DNA from: T3SED10-260 sp035363255
Lineage (GTDB): Bacteria > Caldisericota > Caldisericia > UBA6126
Direction: 5' to 3'
Length of the DNA stretch: 63,517 nt
NCBI GenBank assembly: GCA_035363255.1
Contig: DAOSES010000014.1
Location: forward strand, 1 to 63,517
The notes below the pieces were generated by a model. That model ran no database searches. It was not told where the DNA came from and saw nothing but the letters and a program-made list of their open reading frames with translations. This document shows, one piece after another, positions 33,379-42,948 of the stretch. A program made the translations under genes and the position numbers. Every line of letters starts with the position of its first letter. Within the stretch, counting starts at the first letter, position 1.

Positions 33379-34584
33379 CTAATTGAACTTTGCATACAAA
33401 GCTCTGGCAAATATGGCTGTTTGTTCAGCCACCATGCCTGCCTGATAATACATATAATAAGGGTCCGATGCAAAACCATCTACTGAAAACTCAATAGAAG
33501 AACCCGTAGTAAAAGTTCCTCCAGCCATGATGATGGGGCTGGGATAGCCTTTTTGTTCGAAGGCTTCAGGGCTAACAAAGGAGTCAAGAGGAGAAGAGCT
33601 TTGAAGGGTATCAGCAAAGTTTTGCCAATGATTTTTGTTCTGAGTGGCTATTTTTAGGACAATATCATAACGAGCCTCGGTGTAGGATGGCTCCACTACA
33701 AAACCCATTTCCTGCATGAAACAGGACATATACAAATTTCCCAGCAAGGATTCGCGTACCACCAAAGGGGAAAGAAATAGTCCCTGAAGAAAAGATGCTG
33801 TAAAGCCTAAATTGGGAAGGGTTTCAAAGCCCATCCCTGGAGCAACAAGCATATCAGCGCAAGCATCTACAAGGTTTTTTTTTCCTGTGATATAGGCTCC
33901 AGTTTTGGCGATACCTCCGCCTAAATTTTTTAGTAGCGAACCCGCGCATATATCTGCACCCACTTCGATAGGTTCAATATCTTCCACCAACTCCCCGTAG
34001 CAATTATCCACAGCGATAATTGCCTGAGGATAGATCTTTCGGAGCTGAGGGATCCAGGATTGGATTTCTTTATTGGAAATACTTCGTCGTGGTCCATAGC
34101 CACAGGATTTTTGTATCCACAAAACTTTGACACTGCTATCTGCTATTAAAAGCTCTGATAAGGGATTCATATGATCGATGAGATTGATTTCTTGGTAGCG
34201 AACACCCTGAGCACATAAATGGTTTCCTTCCGCTCCTTTTTGAATACCAATGCAGGCTTGCAGTGTTTCATAGGGAGCTCCACACAAACAAAGGATAGTA
34301 TCTTGATTTCGAAGAAATGTTTTTAATATAAGATAAAGGGCTTGAGTTCCCGTTACTAATTGGGGTCTGACAATACTTGCCTCTGATCGAAAAAGGCTTG
34401 AAAAAACACCTTCCATAGATTGAGTTCCGCTATCCATGAGACCATAGCCAAAAGAAGGATGAAGATGATGGCTTGCTACTCTGTTGTCTTGAAATGCTTT
34501 CAATACTTTGGCAAAATTTTTTCGATACTGACTTTCAATTGCTTCCTGAAAAGGGGAAATAGTCTTTCTAATATAAAAATCCAA
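33379..34584 (-). CDS. PLP enzyme, methionine gamma-lyase/aluminium-resistance family
   Basis: A 401-residue fold type I PLP enzyme of the family PF06838. Recognisable blocks are S-F-G-Y-G-L-M-D-S-G-T, V-T-G-T-Q-A-L-Y near residue 80, D-N-C-Y-G-E (cofactor Asp) and S-L-L-K-N-L-G-G-G with the presumed PLP lysine. Members are annotated as methionine gamma-lyase-like or aluminium resistance proteins; the true substrate is uncertain. The start is a TTG at 34584 with a weak ribosome site (GAAG), 29 bp after miaB. It is the last gene of the long minus-strand chain beginning at tig. Confidence 0.88.
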   Translation of the reverse strand: MDFYIRKTISPFQEAIESQYRKNFAKVLKAFQDNRVASHHLHPSFGYGLMDSGTQSMEGVFSSLFRSEASIVRPQLVTGTQALYLILKTFLRNQDTILCLCGAPYETLQACIGIQKGAEGNHLCAQGVRYQEINLIDHMNPLSELLIADSSVKVLWIQKSCGYGPRRSISNKEIQSWIPQLRKIYPQAIIAVDNCYGELVEDIEPIEVGADICAGSLLKNLGGGIAKTGAYITGKKNLVDACADMLVAPGMGFETLPNLGFTASFLQGLFLSPLVVRESLLGNLYMSCFMQEMGFVVEPSYTEARYDIVLKIATQNKNHWQNFADTLQSSSPLDSFVSPEAFEQKGYPSPIIMAGGTFTTGSSIEFSVDGFASDPYYMYYQAGMVAEQTAIFARALYAKFN

Positions 34585-34613
34585 ATCTTCAAAGCAGGAA
34601 TAAGTCGAAGGGC

Positions 34614-35912
34614 TTATTTTAAAACTCCTTTTAGCTGACCATCCTCAAGTGAATTGATAGTCGCCCATAGGATGGTACCGGGTTTCAAGTCCATATCACT
34701 TGAAAGGAGCATCGTCTTCTCTTCAAGGGTTTTAGCTAAATAACTATGATCGTTTATTTTTTTTAGAATCATTACTTCGTTGTTGGTGTTTAAAAACCGC
34801 TTGATTCTTTCGTGAGAGGATGTCCGTTGAACATCCAGCAAACGGTTGAGTCTTTCTTTGGATAAATCTTCGTCCAGGAGGTCTGGAAAGGTGGAGGAAA
34901 GAGTTCCTGGGCGGTGGGAATAGACTGCGCCATAAACGGTATCAAAACCAGTTTTTTCAACCAATTTCAAGGTTTTGGAAAAGCTGTTCTCATTTTCCCC
35001 CGGAAAGCCAACGATAATATCCGTGGTGAGAGACGACAAGGGGAAATACTTTCGGATCTCTTCGATGATATGCAGGTAGTGCTCCACAGTATATCCGCGC
35101 TTCATTCGACTAAGGATTTCGTTATCTCCGCTTTGGACTGGCAAGTGAAAATGCTGGTAAATATTGGGATGTTTTACCATGACATCGAGAATTTTAAAAT
35201 CAAACTCTTTGGGATGAGAGGTGATAAAATCGAGACGCATGACTCCTGGGATGGATGCTGTAGCGTCGAGTAATTCTGCAAAAGATACTTGAGGGTTCAG
35301 ATCCAAACCATAGTGATTCACATTTTGCCCAAGTAAAACCCATTCTTTGATGCCATTAGCGCATCCCTCACGCACTTTTTCTAATAAAAGGTTAGTGGGT
35401 ACGCTACATTCTCTTCCACGCACCAAAGGAACTATACAATAACTGCAAAAAGAATTGCATCCATGGATTACGGGGAGTTGAGCAGAAAATCCATTGATAT
35501 CTGGAAGAATTCTAAGGTCGGAATCAAGTGTCTGATGAGAGAAAAAAGTACTCACAAAACTAACAAAATCATCAGGAACTTCCATGGAATTCAATGGACC
35601 ATGCTCGTAGTCGATATGAGAATCTGTTTTTAATGCAGAAAAATCTTCCAGTGTTGCAGCGCATCCCGTAAGACATAGTGCTAATTTTTTACGTCTTTTA
35701 AGGTAGCTGAGTTGTAGAGCAAGATTTCTGGCTTTATCAACCGATTTTTGCCTCACAGCACAAGTGTTGATGATCACAAGATCAGCTTCTCTCAGGTTGA
35801 AGCTTTCTTTTAGACCCAAAGACAAAAGATAAACTCGATAAACTTCGGCATCATAGCTATTCATCTGACACCCTATGGTTTTAATAAAGAAAGAGAAGGT
35901 ATCAGGCTTCAA
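34614..35912 (-). CDS. miaB: tRNA-2-methylthio-N6-dimethylallyladenosine synthase MiaB
   Basis: Radical SAM methylthiotransferase of 432 residues that adds a methylthio group to i6A37 of tRNAs. The N-terminal UPF0004 domain has the cluster cysteines in T-I-G-C-Q-M-N, N-T-C-A-V-R and T-G-C-A-A. The radical SAM motif is H-G-C-N-S-F-C-S-Y-C near residue 150. A TRAM domain ends the protein. The N-Q-M-N-S-Y-D-A/S-E signature separates it from RimO, present at 40719-42053. The start overlaps the ymdB-like gene by 11 bp. No miaA is seen here. Confidence 0.93.
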   Translation of the reverse strand: MKPDTFSFFIKTIGCQMNSYDAEVYRVYLLSLGLKESFNLREADLVIINTCAVRQKSVDKARNLALQLSYLKRRKKLALCLTGCAATLEDFSALKTDSHIDYEHGPLNSMEVPDDFVSFVSTFFSHQTLDSDLRILPDINGFSAQLPVIHGCNSFCSYCIVPLVRGRECSVPTNLLLEKVREGCANGIKEWVLLGQNVNHYGLDLNPQVSFAELLDATASIPGVMRLDFITSHPKEFDFKILDVMVKHPNIYQHFHLPVQSGDNEILSRMKRGYTVEHYLHIIEEIRKYFPLSSLTTDIIVGFPGENENSFSKTLKLVEKTGFDTVYGAVYSHRPGTLSSTFPDLLDEDLSKERLNRLLDVQRTSSHERIKRFLNTNNEVMILKKINDHSYLAKTLEEKTMLLSSDMDLKPGTILWATINSLEDGQLKGVLK

Positions 35913-36699
35913 TTAATTCGCTCTTACCTTCGATACGAAGTGCTTTGCCGGTAGTTTTGTCAATATCTAGTTCAACATAATCCACTCTTTGTATGGTTTC
36001 CTTGGATACCTCAAACCTGTCAGGCATAGCAGTAAGATACCGTTGAATGATGGTTTCGTGATCCACTCCAATTACCGAATGGTGGGGACCAGTCATTCCT
36101 ATATCGGTGATATAGGCAGTGCCCTGGGGAAGTATCTGATAGTCATGGGTGGGAACATGGGTATGAGTGCCCACCATTGCGCTGACTTTGCCATCAAGAT
36201 AAAAACCCATGGCACGTTTCTCTGAGCTTGCTTCCGCATGAAAATCAACGAGGATGATCGAAGTTTGCTTTTGGATATAGGGAAGTATGTTTTCCATGGC
36301 TCGAAAAGGGCAATCCAACGCTTCCATAAATACTCTTCCTAGGATATTGACTAACGCAATTTTTGAATTGTCTTTGAGTGATAAAAACAGAAAACCAGAG
36401 CCTGGAGTGCCCGGAGGATAATTTAAAGGACGAATTATACTCCGGGTAGCATCCAGATAAGGTATCACTTCTTTTTGATGCCAGATATGATTGCCTGAAC
36501 TCATGGCATCGATTCCAGCATCTAATAGCTCCTGGGCGTTATTAGAGTTTATACCCTTTCCTCCAGAAGCATTTTCACAGTTGGCAAGAATACAATCAAA
36601 GTTTTTTCTTTTCTCTTGCACAAGTTGCATCGCCGCTTTGCGCCCAGGTTTTCCTACGATATCCCCTAAAAAGAGGATACGTAAAAGATTATTTTGCAT
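35902..36699 (-). CDS. YmdB-family metallophosphoesterase (2',3'-cAMP phosphodiesterase-like)
   Basis: The 265-residue protein carries the YmdB/TIGR00282 pattern: I-L-F-L-G-D-I-V-G-K-P-G-R, L-A-N-C-E-N-A-S-G-G-K-G, G-N-H-I-W, D-F-H-A-E-A-S-S-E-K and V-G-T-H-T-H-V-P-T. These are all metal-binding blocks of the calcineurin-like fold. Homologues hydrolyse cyclic nucleotides and affect biofilm development. ATG 36699 fits the family's start; a GTG at 36720 in frame is possible. It overlaps rny by 11 bp, as in Bacillus. Confidence 0.9.
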   Translation of the reverse strand: MQNNLLRILFLGDIVGKPGRKAAMQLVQEKRKNFDCILANCENASGGKGINSNNAQELLDAGIDAMSSGNHIWHQKEVIPYLDATRSIIRPLNYPPGTPGSGFLFLSLKDNSKIALVNILGRVFMEALDCPFRAMENILPYIQKQTSIILVDFHAEASSEKRAMGFYLDGKVSAMVGTHTHVPTHDYQILPQGTAYITDIGMTGPHHSVIGVDHETIIQRYLTAMPDRFEVSKETIQRVDYVELDIDKTTGKALRIEGKSELIEA

Positions 36700-38221
36700 A
36701 TGCAGTGGCTCTGGTCTCACGAATGACTAATACTTTGATCTGACCAGGGTATTCTACTTCATTTTCAATCCGACGCACAATATCATAAGACAACTTGGAG
36801 AGCATGATATCATCGATTTCAGTGGGTTTTACTATAATGCGCAATTCCCGACCTGCTTGAACGGCGTAAGATTTATCGACACCATTAAAATCATTACAGA
36901 TTTTTTCCAGAGACTGAATACGTTTGACATAGGCCTGAACATCTTCTTTACGAGCGCCAGGACGGGAAGCGGATATGGCATCTGCTGCTTGAACGATACA
37001 AGATACGACAGAATTGTAGGGGACATCGCCATGATGGGATTCTGCAGCGTTGATCACTTCAGATGCTTCATTGTATTTAGCAAGAAAGTCTGCGCCCAGT
37101 TTGGCGTGAGAGCCTTCCACTTCACGATCGATAGCTTTTCCAATATCATGAAGAAGGCCTGCTCGTTTTGCTTTGTTAACATCATCATGAATTTCTGCAG
37201 CGATGGCGCCAGCAATAAGAGCTACTTCTTTGGAATGAGCTAGCACGTTTTGTGAATAACTCGAGCGATATTTGAGCTTTCCGAGTAGCTTTAAAATCTC
37301 GGGATGCATAGTACGAATACCAAGCTCTAATATGGTATTTTCACCTTCTTGAATGATAACTTGCTCAACTTCTTCAGTAGCCAAAAGGACTAGTTCTTCA
37401 ATCCGGGCTGGATGAATACGTCCGTCAAGAATAAGTTTTTCAAGAGCAATTCTTCCAATTTCTCTTTTTACTGGATCATAAGAAGAAATAGTTACAACTT
37501 CAGGAGTGTCATCAATAAGTAAGTCAACTCCAGTTAGACTTTCAAATATTCGAATATTACGCCCTTCTCTTCCAATAATTTTTCCCTTGATATCATCGTT
37601 AGGGAGTGGTACAACAGATATAGTGGATTCATTGGTCTGGTCAACTGCAACTCGTTGAATTGCACTGGAAATAATCTCTCGTGCTTTTTTTTCAGAATCA
37701 AGCTTTATTTGTTCTTCCACTGTCTTGAAGCGAGCCGCCAGATCATAGCTTATTTCAGATTCAGCTTTTTTAAGAAGCACTTCACGAGCTTGTTCTTCTG
37801 ACATATTTGCTACCCGTTGAAGCTCTAATTTGGCTGAATCAACTTCTTTTTGAGCAGCTTCTTTAAGCTTTGCTATTTCAGCTTCTTTTTGGGTGAGAGT
37901 TTTTTGCCTTTTTTCTACAAGTTCATTCTTTTTTTCAATTTCAATCTCTCGTTGTTTGAGACGATTTTCGTTCTTTTTGTGATAGCTTTCTTTTTCTTTG
38001 CTATCTCTGGAAACTTCTTCTTTCATTCTCAGGACTTCATCTTTGCCTTGAATCACAATTTCTTTTTTGCGAGTTTGTGCTTCATCCTGAGCTTTTTGGA
38101 TTATTTCTTTTGCAAGCAACTCGGCTTGCTTGGTTTTGCCTTCAGCTAGGTTTTTTCTATAATAATAACCAAGAAGACCCGCAATAATAGCACTTAATAT
38201 TATCCATAGGAATATAATCAT
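36689..38221 (-). CDS. rny: Ribonuclease Y
   Basis: A membrane-anchored endoribonuclease starting mRNA turnover. The 510-residue protein has an N-terminal transmembrane helix (about 3-20), a long charged coiled coil (about 25-200), a KH domain with G-K-I-I-G-R-E-G-R-N and an HD domain with L-L-H-D-I-G-K-A. The C-terminal region is complete (family usual length 510-520). It overlaps recX by four bases and the ymdB-like gene by 11. Confidence 0.96.
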   Translation of the reverse strand: MIIFLWIILSAIIAGLLGYYYRKNLAEGKTKQAELLAKEIIQKAQDEAQTRKKEIVIQGKDEVLRMKEEVSRDSKEKESYHKKNENRLKQREIEIEKKNELVEKRQKTLTQKEAEIAKLKEAAQKEVDSAKLELQRVANMSEEQAREVLLKKAESEISYDLAARFKTVEEQIKLDSEKKAREIISSAIQRVAVDQTNESTISVVPLPNDDIKGKIIGREGRNIRIFESLTGVDLLIDDTPEVVTISSYDPVKREIGRIALEKLILDGRIHPARIEELVLLATEEVEQVIIQEGENTILELGIRTMHPEILKLLGKLKYRSSYSQNVLAHSKEVALIAGAIAAEIHDDVNKAKRAGLLHDIGKAIDREVEGSHAKLGADFLAKYNEASEVINAAESHHGDVPYNSVVSCIVQAADAISASRPGARKEDVQAYVKRIQSLEKICNDFNGVDKSYAVQAGRELRIIVKPTEIDDIMLSKLSYDIVRRIENEVEYPGQIKVLVIRETRATAYAK

Positions 38222-38679
38222 CTATCCTCCTCCAGTTCATTTCGGTATGAATTGCTTAAAAAGCCTCGCTGATATAGAAAGCGTTCAATTTTAGCTCTAC
38301 TTTCAGCTTTGGCAATACTGTTGGATTGTTTTTCTTTTTTTAAACGAATCCACTCTTTTACCACTTGAGATTCCTTTTCGAGATCGTAGTATCGCTCAAT
38401 CATCTCTAATACAATATCCTTTGGTATCCCTTTTTCCTTGAGTTTGACGATCAAGGATTGCTTTCCTTTACGTTTGACATCCTGCCAATCTTTTATAAAA
38501 AAACGGAAGTTATCTTCATCGTTTATTAAAAGCCCTTCTGTGCATTGGAGCACTCCTTGTTCAGCTTCTTTTGCTTCAAATCCATTTTCCATTAGCTTTT
38601 GTTTAAGCTCATATGAAAAATACATTCTACGCGATAGATAAGACAAGCAGGCTTGATATGCTTTATTTTTGCTTTCCAT
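38218..38679 (-). CDS. recX: Regulatory protein RecX
   Basis: RecX restrains or tunes RecA filaments. The 153-residue protein is a set of three-helix repeats: A-Y-Q-A-C-L-S-Y-L-S-R-R-M-Y-F-S near the N-terminus, then E-L-K-Q-K-L-M and a third copy ending R-F-L-Y-Q-R-G-F. The Y-L-S-R-R-x-Y/R-S pattern is diagnostic. Its start lies 17 bp within recA, and its stop overlaps rny; tight coupling to recA agrees with its function. Confidence 0.9.
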   Translation of the reverse strand: MESKNKAYQACLSYLSRRMYFSYELKQKLMENGFEAKEAEQGVLQCTEGLLINDEDNFRFFIKDWQDVKRKGKQSLIVKLKEKGIPKDIVLEMIERYYDLEKESQVVKEWIRLKKEKQSNSIAKAESRAKIERFLYQRGFLSNSYRNELEEDR

Positions 38680-39685
38680 GGGGTTCGGGTGGAGTTACTT
38701 TTAGACCATAAGCCTCTTTCACTTTATTTTCTATCTGAGTTAAAATTTCGGGATTATCTGTGAGGAATTTTTTGACATTTTCTTGACCTTGCCCAATTTT
38801 GTTGTCACCATAGGAATACCAGGAGCCACTTTTTGCAATTATTTCTTTCTGTAGTGCCAAAGAAAGTACCGAGCTTACGTGAGATACTCCCTTTCCATAC
38901 ATCAAATCGAAAGTGCAGGTAGTATAGGGAGGGGCTACTTTGTTTTTGACAACTTTTACTCTTACTTCCTGACCAATGTTCACTTCACCATCCTTAAGAA
39001 GATCTCCTCTGCGAATTTCAAGCCTGACAGAAGAATAGAACTTCAAGGCTCTTCCACCTGTAGTGGTTTCAGGATTGCCAAAAACTATACCAATCTTTTC
39101 CCGAAGCTGATTGATGAATATGGCAGAACAGCCTGACTTGTTGAGAACACCAGCGAGTTTTCTCATGGCTTGAGACATCAATCGGGCTTGCAAACCCATC
39201 TGCTGATCTCCCATGTTTCCATCTAACTCTGCTTTTGGGACGAGAGCAGCGACAGAATCAATAACAATTAGATCAACTGCTCCGCTTCTAATAAGAATTT
39301 CAGCAATCTCGAGAGCTTGTTCACCATAATCTGGTTGGGATATGACTAATTCTTCCAGTTTTATTCCAAGAGTTTGTGCATAATAGGGATCAAGTGCATG
39401 CTCTGCATCGATATATACAGCTTTACCTTTCTTCTTTTGACATTCTGCAATTGCTTGAAGAGCTATGGTACTTTTTCCAGAACCTTCAGCTCCATATATT
39501 TCAATAATTCTTCCGCGAGGAAAACCTCCGACACCTAAAGCAACATCAAGCGAAAAAATACCACTTGAAACCACATCTTCGCTCATGCGAGTGACAGAAT
39601 CACCCATTTTCATAATCGAACCCTTGCCATAGGTGCGAGTAACCTGCATCATAGCAGATTCTAAAGCTTTATCCTTTTCTTCCAT
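38663..39685 (-). CDS. recA: Recombinase RecA
   Basis: The central homologous-recombination and SOS protein, 340 residues. Walker A is G-A-E-G-S-G-K-S-T, Walker B L-I-V-I-D-S-V-A-A-L, and loop L2 is present at the F-I-N-Q-L-R-E-K-I segment. The C-terminal lysine-rich tail is short. I start at ATG 39685, nine bases after AAAGGAGG; the upstream ATG at 39709 lies before that ribosome site. The start overlaps thpR by 17 bp. No LexA-box sequence is visible, and the gene lies in the middle of a long operon, which argues against a dedicated SOS promoter. Confidence 0.97.
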   Translation of the reverse strand: MEEKDKALESAMMQVTRTYGKGSIMKMGDSVTRMSEDVVSSGIFSLDVALGVGGFPRGRIIEIYGAEGSGKSTIALQAIAECQKKKGKAVYIDAEHALDPYYAQTLGIKLEELVISQPDYGEQALEIAEILIRSGAVDLIVIDSVAALVPKAELDGNMGDQQMGLQARLMSQAMRKLAGVLNKSGCSAIFINQLREKIGIVFGNPETTTGGRALKFYSSVRLEIRRGDLLKDGEVNIGQEVRVKVVKNKVAPPYTTCTFDLMYGKGVSHVSSVLSLALQKEIIAKSGSWYSYGDNKIGQGQENVKKFLTDNPEILTQIENKVKEAYGLKVTPPEPHGKQK

Positions 39686-40247
39686 TTGTCTTGTCCTCCT
39701 TTGATACATTAAATGTTGCTACGGTGTTATATTGGGCTCCCGTAGGCTTTAAAACAGATTCAACCAATTCAAAATGCTCAAACATCATTTTGGTGTTTAC
39801 GACAAACTGATCCCAAGGGAAATTATAGTGTTGTTTTACTGGTTCACGGAAACGTGCTAAAGTAACATGAGGGTAAAAACGATTGTCGGCCTTGATTCCG
39901 AAGGCAAACAAACCAGATCTTAACTCAAGGGCTAAACGTTCAAGCCAATCCACTTTTGAAAGAGTGCATATGAGCGTTTTTACATTACGTCGTGAGGGAA
40001 AAGCGTCCATGTCCTGAAGTTCAAGACTTTGCTGAGTAAATGTTGAAGTTAAAGATGATGCAAGTTCGGTAAGTTGTGGCAAAAGATGGCTGTCAGTGTT
40101 ACCCAAAAATGATAAGGTGATATGATAGTTGTTGGATTTAATCCAAGAGCCAGATGAAAATTTACTTTGCATCAAAGTGGCTTTTGCCTTTAAAATCTGT
40201 TTTACCTGGTCTGGCAGGGGTATAGCAAAAAACAAGCGCATCATCAT
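39669..40247 (-). CDS. thpR: RNA 2',3'-cyclic phosphodiesterase ThpR (2'-5' RNA ligase family)
   Basis: The 192-residue protein has both catalytic H-x-T motifs of the 2H phosphoesterases: Y-H-I-T-L-S-F-L-G near residue 43 and Y-P-H-V-T-L-A-R near residue 127. Such enzymes open 2',3'-cyclic phosphates in RNA and can ligate 2'-5' in vitro. GGAG precedes three tandem ATGs. It overlaps cinA by four bases. Confidence 0.92.
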   Translation of the reverse strand: MMMRLFFAIPLPDQVKQILKAKATLMQSKFSSGSWIKSNNYHITLSFLGNTDSHLLPQLTELASSLTSTFTQQSLELQDMDAFPSRRNVKTLICTLSKVDWLERLALELRSGLFAFGIKADNRFYPHVTLARFREPVKQHYNFPWDQFVVNTKMMFEHFELVESVLKPTGAQYNTVATFNVSKEDKTNGRKG

Positions 40248-40726
40248 ATTGAGCTCTCCATTTTGCTCAGATATATATGAAGAAGATCAAGAGCAGCTTG
40301 AGAAGCCTGTTCCTGCACATACAAACGACTTCCACTAAATTCGAATAGCTTGCATGCAGTTTCTTGAGCGGTACTAAGCGCGATATAAACTCGCCCAGGA
40401 GGTATCTCGGGATAGGTATCAGGTCCTGCAGATCCAGTGATACCTATCCCGAGGTTGGTTTTGAGTAGTTTTTTAGTATTTTCAGCCATTTTTTTGCATA
40501 TATAAGAAGATACCACTCCATGGTGTTGGATTTCATGCAAAGAAATATCCAAACGTTGAACTTTACTGTCAATAGAGTAAACGACCAAAGCCTCCTTCAG
40601 CCAACGAGATGCCCCAGGAAGGGCTGTAAGTAAAGAGGCAAAAGTTCCTCCTGTACAAGACTCAGCAACGCTTAATGTCATGTTTCGGTTACTTAGTACA
40701 AGGGAGATGGTTTCGAGTTTACTCAT
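40244..40726 (-). CDS. pncC: CinA C-terminal domain, nicotinamide-nucleotide amidase
   Basis: The 160-residue protein is the stand-alone CinA C-terminal domain. Hallmarks are L-S-V-A-E-S-C-T-G-G, with the catalytic Ser/Lys region, and later G-I-T-G-S-A-G-P and P-G-R-V-Y-I-A. It converts NMN to nicotinate mononucleotide, recycling the pyridine nucleotide released by ligase. The N-terminal molybdopterin-like domain of full CinA is absent here and is not encoded upstream (rimO is). Overlap with rimO is eight bases. Confidence 0.92.
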   Translation of the reverse strand: MSKLETISLVLSNRNMTLSVAESCTGGTFASLLTALPGASRWLKEALVVYSIDSKVQRLDISLHEIQHHGVVSSYICKKMAENTKKLLKTNLGIGITGSAGPDTYPEIPPGRVYIALSTAQETACKLFEFSGSRLYVQEQASQAALDLLHIYLSKMESSI

Positions 40727-42053
40727 GGATTATGCCTTTAAGTTGTGTTCCATCAATAGAAGTTATTTTTACTGGTATTAATTTGCCCAATCGAGCAGAA
40801 TCTCTTGGGCTGGAACAGCTGATAGACACATTGTAATCAATTTCAGGAGCATCGTAAATCGATCTACCTGTGAGTTTTCGAGAAATACCATTCCAAGACT
40901 CTGCCAAAACTGTAAGAGTTTTTCCGATAAGTGTCTGGTGGAATTCCATGCTTATATCGTTTTGAAGGCTATAGACAGTTTTGAGTCTTTCTTCTGCTTC
41001 AATTTGAGGTATTTTGTTGGGAAGATGGTAAGAAGGTGCATCTATCTCATCAGAATAAGCAAAAAAGCCAGCTCGTTGGTATTTAAATGAAGTGATAAAA
41101 CTACATAACTCATCGAATTGTTTCTGGCTTTCATCAGGAAAACCTACTATGAATGTGGATCTAAAAACCATATTTTGATGCTTCTTTTTGAGTGTTTCCA
41201 GTTGAAGGAGGGTGGCATCTATATTAGTGGGACGATTCATTAAGCGAAGAATTTGAGGATTGATATGTTGTAAGGGCATGTCAAGATATGGCAACACTGA
41301 AGGAATTGAAAACATCTCGTCTAAAAACTGAAAACTCAAGGAAGGAAATAGGTACAAAATTCGTATCCAGGGAACCAAGGAAATTTTATCCAACTCATAC
41401 AAAAGACGAATCAGGTTGTTTGCTGTGTGGGGGGGTAAATCTTTTCCATAGCTAGCAGTATCCTGAGCTATAAGAACAATTTCTTTGAGAGGGTAGGCTG
41501 TATGCAATTTTTCAACTTCATCGAGCAAGGAAGAGAGAGGAAAACTCCTAAAAGAACCTTTGATAGAGGGAATCAAACAAAAGGAACAAGCACGATCACA
41601 ACCTTCAGCAATTTTGAGATAAGCTGTGTATGGATTGGAAAGTTTACGAGAATTAACTAAAGGGCTAGTATTACAAAAGAAATATTGATGGATTCCACGG
41701 CAGGGATCAGGGTCGCTTATTATTATGACTCGAGGGAAAAGTTTCTTTAATTCTTCAGTATATCGGGTAGCATAACAACCAAATACTATAATATGGAGTT
41801 TGTCCTTGGAATAGTATTGTGCAACTAGATCCAGAGTTTCAGCTCTGGAAGCTTTCAAAAAACAGCAGGAATTAATGAACAAAGCGTCAAAAATATCATT
41901 TTGAGAAACAATCGAAACGCCATTTGAAACAAGGAGATGACAAACTCTTTCTGTTTCTACGAGGTTTTTTGGACAACCCAAGTTTATGACAGTAGCGTGA
42001 TGGAATGGGTTTGATTTATGGGGTATAGGATTTGGTTTCGATGATATTTCCAT
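40719..42053 (-). CDS. rimO: Ribosomal protein S12 methylthiotransferase RimO
   Basis: Radical SAM enzyme adding a methylthio group to the conserved Asp of ribosomal protein uS12. The 444-residue protein has N-L-G-C-P-K-N-L-V-E-T-E, N-S-C-C-F and F-G-C-Y-A-T-R (cluster cysteines), and radical SAM motif E-G-C-D-R-A-C-S-F-C near residue 140. A TRAM domain ends the protein. Start at ATG 42053; a TTG two codons earlier is also in frame. The start lies 38 bp inside rodZ. Together with MiaB the window codes both common methylthiotransferases. Confidence 0.93.
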   Translation of the reverse strand: MEISSKPNPIPHKSNPFHHATVINLGCPKNLVETERVCHLLVSNGVSIVSQNDIFDALFINSCCFLKASRAETLDLVAQYYSKDKLHIIVFGCYATRYTEELKKLFPRVIIISDPDPCRGIHQYFFCNTSPLVNSRKLSNPYTAYLKIAEGCDRACSFCLIPSIKGSFRSFPLSSLLDEVEKLHTAYPLKEIVLIAQDTASYGKDLPPHTANNLIRLLYELDKISLVPWIRILYLFPSLSFQFLDEMFSIPSVLPYLDMPLQHINPQILRLMNRPTNIDATLLQLETLKKKHQNMVFRSTFIVGFPDESQKQFDELCSFITSFKYQRAGFFAYSDEIDAPSYHLPNKIPQIEAEERLKTVYSLQNDISMEFHQTLIGKTLTVLAESWNGISRKLTGRSIYDAPEIDYNVSISCSSPRDSARLGKLIPVKITSIDGTQLKGIIHE

Positions 42054-42909
42054 TTGCAATCACATTCACCTTAATTGATTGACCTGGTGAAAGAATTACC
42101 TCAAGATCTATCACCTCACCTGATTTTCCGATCATTCCCAATTCAATTTGATTGATAGTTATATTCAATCCTCCCGCATTGCCGATTTGAAAGAGTATTT
42201 TTCTTTCAGCTTCTATCATGCGAGTAGTTTGGGCAGGCAGTGTAAATGATTCTTTTTTTGTGTCATCCAATGTGTAGCTTATCCATACTTTTTCGTTGGT
42301 GTGAACAGCAACAGATAGTTTTTCAAATGTGATTACTGGGGTTTGTTCGGGTAATTCGATTTGTTCGGGTGAAATTGGAGTTTGAGGGTTGGGTACATCT
42401 TGAGGGTCTGGAGAAGAAGGGGGGTGTGTTTCGGTTTGGGGGCTTTGGGGATTTGCTGAGTTTTGAGTAGTTTCTTGGGCTATCGGCTTAGTATCAGGAG
42501 GAAGGTGGTCTTTGTTGCGGTTAACAAGGCTCACGACTATCCAGATAAGAAATAAAAGAGCCAACACAATGGAAACAAAGGCAAAAAACTTTGTGTTGTT
42601 TTTGTCTTTTGCGTTTCGGTAAGTTCTTTCGCTAGGAGCACCGACGGTCTTGGTCGGTATAGATACATTTTCTTCTTGAGAAACCTCGTCAAGATATCGT
42701 TTTAATACATACACTTGATCAAGGTCAAGATATTCAGCATAGATCTTTAAAAAACTTTTAGTATAAACTTTGTCTGGAATTTCGCTGTAATTGCCACTTT
42801 CGATGGCTTCGAGATATTTTCTTCTGATTTTGATTGAATCAGAAACATCCTCGATAGTTAATCCCTTCTCAATTCGCTTTTCCTTTAAGGTTTTTCCTAT
42901 AGCTTCCAT
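42016..42909 (-). CDS. rodZ: RodZ-like cytoskeleton/HTH membrane protein
   Basis: Links MreB filaments to the envelope in rod-shaped cells. The 297-residue protein has an N-terminal HTH domain (G-K-T-L-K-E-K-R-I-E-K-G-L-T-I-E-D-V), a single transmembrane helix near 113-133, a Pro/Thr/Gln-rich linker (about 140-195) and a C-terminal DUF4115 beta domain ending in S-P-G-Q-S-I-K-V. MreB is not in the window. It is 39 bp after lon and overlaps rimO. Confidence 0.88.
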   Translation of the reverse strand: MEAIGKTLKEKRIEKGLTIEDVSDSIKIRRKYLEAIESGNYSEIPDKVYTKSFLKIYAEYLDLDQVYVLKRYLDEVSQEENVSIPTKTVGAPSERTYRNAKDKNNTKFFAFVSIVLALLFLIWIVVSLVNRNKDHLPPDTKPIAQETTQNSANPQSPQTETHPPSSPDPQDVPNPQTPISPEQIELPEQTPVITFEKLSVAVHTNEKVWISYTLDDTKKESFTLPAQTTRMIEAERKILFQIGNAGGLNITINQIELGMIGKSGEVIDLEVILSPGQSIKVNVIANGNIIETKSYTP

Positions 42910-42948
42910 TAGGTATATTTTATCATATTAGTGCAAATTTTAAAACTA